A DNA stretch of 64,000 nt from Fusarium oxysporum f. sp. lycopersici 4287 (Eukaryota; Ascomycota; Sordariomycetes; Hypocreales; Nectriaceae), in contig NC_030986.1 of assembly GCF_000149955.1 (NCBI RefSeq), forward strand, positions 491,298-555,297, written 5' to 3'. Positions 56,255-64,000 of the stretch are shown piece after piece. Made by a program: the position numbers and the translations under genes. The notes below the pieces were generated by a model, which made no database searches, was not told where the DNA came from, and saw nothing but the letters and a program-made list of their open reading frames with translations. Each line of letters opens with the position of its first letter. Position 1 is the first letter of the stretch.

Positions 56255-56749
56255 TGCCCCGGTCAGACGAAGCACAAGCCTTCTTCCACGCCGTATACTC
56301 AGCCGTTCAAGAGATCCCCCACGGCAAAGTCACGACATACGGCCACATCGCCATGCTCGTTGGAACCCGTACCAAAACCTCACACACCCAAAACCTCAGG
56401 TCACTAACATGCCACAGCTCAAAGACCTCGTCAAGTCGGTGTCTGTCTAAAACACCTTCCCGCCGATCCGTCTCAGCCCTTCAACCATGAAAACGTTCCA
56501 TGGCAAAGAGTCATAAACTCCAAAGGCCAAATATCGCCTAGGTAAGCATCAATCTTCACTCGGTCTCCAAGGGACAAAAGCTCACTTTGTAGATCTCAAC
56601 CTGGAGGATCCCGCTCACAAGCTGATGCCCTCCAAGCAGAAGCCGTACAAGTCGAGACAAACGCAATGGGCGAACACTCAGTAGACTTCTCCAAGTACGG
56701 CTGGTTCCCAGAACTACTCCCCTCAGAAGAAAACGATCAAGGCGAATGA
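56254..56749 (+). CDS. Alkyltransferase-like DNA-repair protein
   Basis: Three exons, 56254-56368, 56418-56541 and 56593-56749, give 131 residues; introns are 49 and 51 bp with CTAAC/CTCAC branch sites. FHAVYSAVQEIPHGKVTTYG (11-30) and RPRQVGVCLKHLP (41-53) are conserved in the C-terminal domain of O6-methylguanine-DNA methyltransferases. At residues 66-70 the active-site PCHRV is replaced by PWQRV, so the acceptor Cys is Trp (Trp67). This substitution defines alkyltransferase-like proteins (Atl1 in fission yeast), which bind O6-alkylguanine, flip it out and hand it to nucleotide-excision repair instead of removing the alkyl group. The size, about 130 residues, also fits Atl1. The C-terminus (VDFSKYGWFPELLP) is fungal. 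A short upstream ORF precedes it. Confidence 0.88.
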
Positions 56750-57339
56750 TTAAGGTCTTTGAAACTAGTATTTACCACTATCGTCTTCGGAAACAAAAAA
56801 CCACGTTTTTGTTTCCCTGTATGTAATTTGTAATGCGAAACCCAAAATCAATGGGTCCCCCCTCATAAGAATCATCCCATCTTCCGCTTCATTCTTTGAA
56901 TCAAAGTCCGCCACCCTAAAATCTCCCTTGAAATCAAAGGGAGTCAAATCGAAAAGAAGAAAATTACACATGTACCAAGACAGACACCCAAAATGACATC
57001 TTTATGCATCGAGCCGCTCGTGTATGTGATAAATCCCCCCCTTCTTCACAGGGTAGAAAAAGCAAAAAGTAAAAAAAAGAAAAAAAAGAATCCTCCAAAC
57101 TCCTGGCCAGTGCTTGAAAACTTGGTTGGGATGCCCGACGACGAAAAAGAGCGCCAGACCGACAATAAAACTCGAGGGGGAATATAGTGAACAACATCAA
57201 ATCAGAAACGTGATGACACATAAAGGCGTTGCAAAAAGAATCCCATCCCAATCAACCCCCCAATGCTGAATGTGTGTCCCGTGATCAAAGACTCCGGGGC
57301 GGGCCGCGCAAAAGCCGGCTAGTCACAGCTTCGCCTCCT
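56750..57339. other. Intergenic between convergent genes
   Basis: 590 bp between the stop of the alkyltransferase-like gene and the stop of the kinesin gene. An A-rich tract (AAAAAAAGAAAAAAAAGAA) lies at about 57066-57088. No gene is seen. Confidence 0.45.
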
Positions 57340-60300
57340 CTAGAAGCAGTTCAAGCTTCCCTTCTTCTTCTTGCCCTTGTTGATGGCATTCATACGCTCC
57401 TCGAGCTGGCGACGGGCAGCCTCGGCAGCCTGTCGCTTCTTGCGCTCCTCCTCCACAGCTTGGAGACTCCATCTGTTGTCCTGAACAGGCTCGGGAGGAG
57501 GGCGGTCCTTGAGCTCCTTGACCTCGACCTCTAGCTCACCAGCACGCTTCTTCCAGGCATCACAATCGGCCTTAACTTTATTAGATTGCCTTTCCAGGTC
57601 GGTAAGAGCCTCCTCGAGTGTCTGGGTAAGCTGACGCTCCGCATTAAGGTGCTTCTCGATGGTTCGGATACGCGCTTCCTGGTCTTCAGTAATATGAGAG
57701 ATGTTAATGTTGTCCTTGCTGATAGGACGCCCGTTGGTGGGTGAGCTGGGAGCTCCATTGACGGGAGATCCCGCACCGTTTGGCAGAGGGGGGAGAGGGA
57801 TAGCTGGTGGGGGTGATGGGAGGGAGACGTGAGATGCGCTCTTGCGAATGGTCGAGTTAGAGTTTGACCGCTGGACGCCAGCCGCCACTTCGTCCATCTT
57901 AGTCTAGGAAGTGTTAGTGAAGTCCACAAATTATCATGCAGAGACAAGCTTACCTGGAGAGCTGCATAATCTTCCTTCAAGACCTGCAATTCGGCAGTGA
58001 GGCGTGCAGTAGCGGCATTGGCCTCAACCAATTGACTGTTACGTTCCGTCTGCAGGGTGCTCAATCGGTTATTGGTGATTTGAACCTCGTCAAAGTTATT
58101 CTGGAGCTGCTCCTCAAGCTCCTCCACAAGTCTGCTGTTCTTCTTGCTTCGGTCATCAAGATCTGTCATCCTCTTCTTGGCGATCTTGATCTGCTCAACT
58201 AGAGGACCAGAGCCAGCACCTCCATCAAGCATTTCAGCCAAAGCAACCTTGGCGTCTTCAAGATCCTTCATGATCTTCTCATTAATAGATGTGAGCTCGT
58301 TGACATGTGACTCAATCTCGGCCCGCTTGGCCTGCTCCTCGTCAAGAACCTTCTTGCTAGCAGCAAGCTCATCGATACGCTCCACCAACTTCTCTGCATC
58401 AGCGTCAAGGCCAAGAGCCATGGCGACATGGGAAGCTGCCTTGTTGAGTTCATCGCGAACCTCTGCAAGCTCAGTCTCCAATCGGAGAGCACTCTCGGCA
58501 TGCTCGGATAGCAACACTTCAACCTGCTCTTCGTAGCCCTTCTGCTCGGTCGTCTTAAGATCAGCCAGGGCCTTAGCGTGCTCAGCCTTGAGCTCCTCGA
58601 GCGATGTCTCGTTACTCTTCGCGCCCTCATCATGGGCTGCGATCTGCCCCTGAAGCTTGGCAATAAGCTCTAGCTGTCGGGAGTTGTCCTCTTGCACAGC
58701 GTTGTGAGTCTTGTGGAGCTCATCCAACTCGGCGCGAGCAGCAGCATGAGCCTGCTCCAGTTCAGCAACCTTGGTAGCGTTGCTGTTGATGATCGCCTTG
58801 TACTCATCAATCTCGTTGCGAAGGAAGCTGATAAGGTTCTGTTGTCGTTGCTCAGCATCGCTGTTTGGCTCATCCTTATCGCCATTCTGGGATCGAGAGG
58901 CAGAGATTTGAGCATGGTTAGAAACAACTCGAGCCTCAAGCTCCTCAATCGTACCCCGCATCTGGGTTTCTGTTGTTGCCATGGAATCAAGCGCCTCCTT
59001 GTGCTTCTGCTCCCAGGTGGCCAGCTCAGTCTGGAGCTCGGCAATACGCTGCTCATGCTTGGAGTCAGCATTGTTGGGCTCCTGGAGACTAGATTTGGCA
59101 GCAAGTGCTTGTCGCAGTGACTCAAGCTCAGTTGTGAGTGCTTGCTCACGAGCCATGTGAGCGTTCCTCGTATCAGAAAGTTGTCTCTCATTCTGCTCAA
59201 GCTGATCCCGCAGTGTTGCCACCATGGACATCTCTACAGGGCTGGCCTTGAGACTGGATCGTTCTCTTGTCAGTCCCGAGATGATGGTCATCTTGGTTTC
59301 CATCTCCTTCTTCGCTGCTGCAACGTCTGCTTCTAGTTCCTGAATGCGTTCGCTCCTGACGTGCAGTTCATGGATCGCGGCATTCAAGTTCAGCTCGAAG
59401 CTCTGCATGGCCTCGGGCTGAGCGCCGAAGTGCTCAGAAGCAATGTTTCGCAGTGACGAAAATGAGCGCTGGGCACGGTCGACAACGAGCAGGTTCTGAC
59501 TTGACTTGCGTCGAATAACAGGAGTGCTGGAACGAGGTGATGTAGCTTCCATGACACGGGCACGAGATAGGTCAGTCTTGAGCTCCTCAACAATATCGAG
59601 GGTCTCGTTGTGCTTGAACTCAAGCTGAGCATATCTCTCGGCCAATTCTCTTTCAGCAGCTTCACGTTCCTGGGCCATTGACTTGAGTCTTTGGAGCTCT
59701 GCAGCAATCTCAACATTATCGTGCTGGGGCAAGTTCTCCGTCGATGCGGCTGCGGGCTTCGTGGTAGCAGTTTCGTCGTCAGACAAGATGTCACCGTTCG
59801 ATGAAGCGGCAGTGGCAGGAGAATCCATGGCTGAGGATAATTCCGAAGAGAGCGATCGCGTAAAGGATGACCTTGGCCCAGCCTTCAGATCATTTGTTCT
59901 AGAGTCAGAAAGGAAAGACTCGGGTCGGGTATGGGTCGGTGTGGCCACAGAAATAACCGACTCGCGCTTGGGGTTGACATGACGGGCCTCATCAACGGCA
60001 TCCTGCATCTCAGCAATCTTACGCATAGCATCCTCGTACTTGGCGTGGAGAGAGTCATAGTCATGAAGAGTCGACTCATGCTCCACGCGCAAGTCAATAA
60101 GCTCCTGGGTAACGTTCTCAAGCTTGTCAGCAACAAACTTGGATTGAGCTGGGCTTGGTGGAGGGCCCTCTTCGGTTGGCTTCTCAAGACGCAGAAGATC
60201 CTCATCCACTTCCTTGACAGGGCCAATCTTGGTATGAGGGTGGTCTTCCTCGTCACCCTCAGGAATCGGGTCCTCCATTTGGCTATGGCGACTAACGTGG

Positions 60301-62662
60301 GAAAGGTTTCGAGAGTGTTCGGCCATAGCACGACGAGACGCAACACCGTTGGTTTGCTCAGCAATGTGGTCGGTTCCGTTCTCGGTCCCGGGTTCCTTGC
60401 CATCTTGGATCTGGTCAAGCTCTTGGAGAAGCGAGTCGAGCTTACCGAGACTTCTTTGTCGCTCAACCACTTGCTCAAGTCGGTCGATTTCACGTTGCAT
60501 CAACTCGGCATCTTGGTCCGCCTCAGCAAGACGTTCTTCAAGGGTTGAGATGTAGTCTTCGCATGACGCCTCATTCTCTCGAACACGGGAAATCTCCTTA
60601 CGAAGTTCCATAATGATCGTGGCGTTCTTCTCTTCGCCGTTGGTATGTCCATCCAACTTGGCTTCAAGATCGTGTAGATAACTCTCAGTGTTATTCTCTC
60701 GGTCCATGAGCTTCTGGAGACGGCTCTGGAGCTGTGAGTTGATAGTTTCGACGTAAGCGCATTTCGTCTCCTTCTCGAGAAGATTAGCCTCGGTGTTAGA
60801 GAGAGTGCCGCGAGTAGAAGAGAGGGACTGCTCGAGAGACTGAATCGTTTTCTCGTATTCCATAACGACTTGCTCAACAGCTTGCGCAAATGAATTCGAT
60901 CGGTTGAGGCGGTCATCTGCCGTATCACCCGATTCCTCATGGTGGTCCGCGCCAGATTCGTTTTCACGAGCGCGCGCCAACTCAGCAATTAGTCGAGCAT
61001 GACGCTGGCTCAAGGCGGTATAGCTCTCTTGAGTGTCCAGTAGTTGGTTCTGGAGCTCAGTCTCGCGTTCGTTTTGACGCTCAGATCGATCAGTAATTCC
61101 TTGCGCGTTACGTCGAGGGCTGTTGCCTCCATGTTCGGCACTGCGAATTTGTTCACGGAGGAAGGCAACCTCAGCCTTGAGGCGGTCAATCACAGATTGC
61201 TTATCACCCTCTTCGACTTGCTGAATGCGCGGTTTCGATTGAATCGCTCGAGCTCGTTGGGCATACTGGACGGTGTTCAGGGTCTCGCTCAAGTGGAATT
61301 CGGCCGGCGTAACACAGGCAATCATGTAAGTGATGGCATTACCACCGAGCGAATCTTGTAGCAGTCGAGTAAGTCGAGAGTCGCGGTACGAGACGTGGGA
61401 GCCAGGGTTTCTTGACGAAAGCTGGCTGATAACTTTACCAAGGGCGGCAAGACCGGCATTAATAGAGATACCCTCCTTTGCTCGATCGCCCTGAGCTCCA
61501 GTGTTCTTCAGTCTTTCACTTCCAGCCAAATCCACAAAGTGAAGTTTGCTGTCGGTTGTCACAGTAACATCCTGGCCCGTCATCGCTTCGAGTGGTACGG
61601 AGAAGCGCTTCTCGGCGCCCTGGCCGGACGACTTGTTCTTGCGCTGAACTAGGTTAAGTGAGAAAACAGCATGGGATCGCGACGACTTGGCGTTGATAGC
61701 CGTGGCATCGGTCTGGCGAATAGAGGAGCCGAAGTTCAGAGCATTCATGAGGTCGTCCACCGAGTTGATGTCGACTTGTCGAAGGCCTGTCAAGATGATG
61801 TTTCCCTTTGTGTCTTCGCGAATGGCCACATTGCCGCGCTCGTTCATCGGGGTCGTTTCGGGGACGAGGAGATCGCGAAGCTGTTCGTTGTAAATCTCGA
61901 CATATGTAGCTTTCAGCGACCACTCGCGGTCACCAAGCGTATTCTGCTGGCTAAATCCTCGTGGGCCTTTGAGATGGGAAAGAGAACTGCGGTTCGCCTT
62001 GGCTTTGGACTTTGGGGTCTCGGGAGTATCGAGCTTTTCAAAGAGCGCTATGGCAGCTCTGGGAATGACACCTGGATATTGGTTAGCAAGCGCAGTCGCC
62101 GCTTGTTCGCTTCAACGTACCCATCAGCTCTTGGTCATATTGTTCACCTGGGCCTGAAGTACCCATGGTGTATGATTTGCCAGCACCAGACTGGCCATAT
62201 GCCATTAAGGATACATTGTAACCTTGGGTGAAAGCGCCAATGCAGTCCGACACATAATCCCACACACCCTCCTGTTGTGTATCTGAGCTGAAGACTCGGT
62301 CAAAAACAAACAGTTTGCGACCTTGAGGGGAATCGATTGCAAGGCTGGTATCGGAGGTCGTTTGGACCATAGCTCGTTGAAATCGCTGCGGAATCAGATC
62401 GTATCCAGGATCGTTAGGGTTCAACGGCGGTCGTACTCGAACGGCTGACAACGAACAAGCATTAGTAACCCGAAAGTTTGGTGACAACGGTCGACTTACC
62501 GACTTTGACCGCCGTCCGACTTTCGTCGTCTGAGGCTCTGCTCCCGCCTCCAGTCTTGCTCGTCATGCTCAACCTGCTACTGCTTCTAGGATGGGCTCTT
62601 GCGATGGCGCTCATGGGCCTTTGAGGGATTCCTCCCGGCGAGGCCGGGGGCGAGGTCGCCAT
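57340..62662 (-). CDS. Kinesin-4-type motor protein
   Basis: Four exons on the minus strand, 62662-62500, 62444-62121, 62071-57954 and 57903-57340, give 1722 residues. Introns are 49-55 bp with GTAAGT/GTACGT/GTAAGC donors and CTAAC/CTAAT branches. Residues about 50-440 form the motor: VAVRVRPPLNP, P-loop GQSGAGKS (138-145), NAKSSRSHAVFSL (switch I), VDLAGSERLKNTGAQG and AKEGISINAGLAALGKVISQ (switch II). RLKNTGAQG-RAKEGISIN is characteristic of the kinesin-4/KIF4/KIF21 class. A Ser/Lys-rich insert of about 35 residues sits in the motor between ALFEKLD and WSLKATYVEIYNEQL. From about 440 to 1650 there is a very long coiled coil with disordered gaps; the tail is highly basic and ends KKKKGSLNCF. 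A plus-end-directed motor acting on microtubules or spindle midzone is expected. The start ATG gives a Ser-rich 50-residue leader. Confidence 0.93.
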
Positions 62663-64000
62663 GGCTAAGTTGCGAAAGAAATGCGCGGTGTCTCAGTTCT
62701 CGTAATCGTCAACGGCGATGTATGTCGCAAAAGCTGTCAAGGCCACAAAGGGCTTCTTTGTATATTGTCTTCCTCGGAGGGAGAAGAGGTCGTCTTTCAG
62801 AACGTCATAGATGATTGCAGCGCCACGAGAGTCGTCGGTTGGTGAGGGGATCGCGAAGTGTTCCAGACGGTCTCACGTGCGGCAGTTGACCTTTGGGGGA
62901 CTCGTAGAAGTTTCAACGAGTGAGCGCGAGGCGGATGTCGATTGTTTATTCAGACCAGGGGTGTAGGGGGAAAATGTAATTAAACAAGCGACCACGGACG
63001 ATCGGGCGACGGAGTTGTCGAGGGCTGGGTCTAGGTCTGGGCTGGCAATTCCTCGTTCCAGTTGTGGAGCGGGACGTAAGTCGCTAGCGGAGGGGCTTTT
63101 GTCAGGGTGGAATTGGTAAAAGGTGAGAGAAAAGAGCGGAGGAGAAGGGAAGAGAGAAGAAAGCGGTGGGAGAGGAGGTTGTAGATGATGCAGAGGCAGG
63201 AGAAATAACTTCAACGGGCGGGCCGTTGGCTGTTTGATCACTTTTCAGTTCAGGAGTAGAAAAAGCAACAGAAAAAAAGGGACGGGACAGCCTCAAAGTG
63301 GAATCAAGCCCACCAGGGGTAAACTGGACAGTTAGGTTCAGACTTCAGTATCTTCCAGCTTCCTTCGATTCATTTAGGGGACTTTGTCAGTGCCAGCCAA
63401 CACACACTCAGCGGGATGGAGGGCTGTCAAGTCCGCCCCTGGGGGACTAGAGGTACATTAGCGCTGGGCCGGCTCGGGCAACGTTGTCAGGTACCTCGCG
63501 TCTGATGGACGTGATTGCCTGACCCCTGAATCTTAGGGATGGGCTAGTGGCGCTTTAGGTTAGGTGATGGCGGAGAGGGCGCCTACTGGTTGGACAGCTT
63601 CGCTTTAACTGGATCCCTCCCCCGGCGCTGGTAACCTGGTCCGAGCAACCAGGCCCAAGGCCAGTACTTTAGTGGCATGGACCCTCCAAATGGTTTGTAT
63701 GCTTGGACCCTTTGCATCAGTGCCATAATCTGAATAATATTTGGTGATAGTGTTGGAAGAGACTGATTGGGACTTTACTGGACCAATTAAGCTGTGAGAG
63801 TCAGTTCTCATTTCTTTGAAATGTGACATCCAACGTGCTGATTCATGAACCGTATTCCTGAGAAGAAAAAAACTCCATTTGTTCTCGCACTACTTGGCCG
63901 ATCCCAGCTCGACCCAAGCAACAGGCAACGCATCCTCGTGGATGTTGAGAGTTAAACTGCTTAATCAGGCCTTATTTATGATCGTCTTTGCAAGCAACAA
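62663..64000. other. Upstream region of the kinesin gene
   Basis: 1.3 kb. On the minus strand 63300-62873 is C/T-rich (PPLSSLFPSPPLFS-like frames), typical of a fungal promoter and long 5' leader, not of coding DNA. Beyond 63300 no gene-like frame, tRNA or repeat is evident. Confidence 0.5.

Noticed and set aside
57340..57360. CaaX prenylation signal at the kinesin end
   Set aside because: The Cys is second from the end, not fourth, so the motif does not fit.
59931..60548. Plus-strand ORF of 205 codons opposite the kinesin gene
   Set aside because: Antisense shadow of the coiled-coil region; no independent motif.

Overview
This window is nuclear DNA from a filamentous ascomycete (Pezizomycotina), most likely a Fusarium-like member of the Hypocreales. 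Protein genes carry many short introns of about 48-60 bp with GTRNGT-type donors and CTAAC/CTGAC branch sites. Recognisable genes include the pH-signalling protein PalA/Rim20, a fungal flotillin, a Ysc84/SYLF protein, an FSH1-type hydrolase, a GH47 mannosidase, a CVNH lectin-like protein, an ADH6-like dehydrogenase, an alkyltransferase-like protein and a kinesin-4. The genus is an inference from protein style; nothing in the sequence proves it. All exon coordinates were worked out by hand from reading frames and splice motifs.

Layout. 0.4-1.5 kb: an F-box protein. 1.5-11.5 kb: a long gene-poor stretch holding one small spliced gene (4.2-4.8 kb) and a few coding-like but unidentified segments. 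11.8-14.7 kb: a patchwork of decayed exons, including a threefold tandem copy of one exon-intron-exon boundary from a Mei2-like RRM gene, a 62-bp tandem repeat, a 177-bp duplication and a broken zinc knuckle. 16.9-29.2 kb: a compact block of intact genes (flotillin, a PY-motif protein, an SDR epimerase, PalA, the Ysc84-type protein, FSH1). 29.4-41.9 kb: an accessory-looking region with a HET-type pseudogene, a BTB-like remnant, repeat-bearing orphan ORFs and a coiled-coil orphan. 41.9-47.2 kb: a divergent pair, a C-terminally membrane-anchored orphan and a 1195-residue protein with a complete trypsin-like triad. 47.8-62.7 kb: a second intact block (aspartic-protease-like membrane protein, GH47 mannosidase, CVNH protein, bZIP factor, alcohol dehydrogenase, alkyltransferase-like protein, kinesin-4). 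62.7-64 kb: upstream DNA of the kinesin gene.

The genes do not form one pathway. Several touch membranes and trafficking (flotillin, PalA with its ESCRT-binding BRO1 domain, Ysc84-type actin/endocytosis protein, GH47 in the secretory pathway, kinesin). The best candidate for an undescribed system is the divergent protease/membrane-protein pair at 41.9-47.2 kb, beside a HET-type remnant. It has the look of a fungal self/non-self or stress-response locus, but that role is inferred only.
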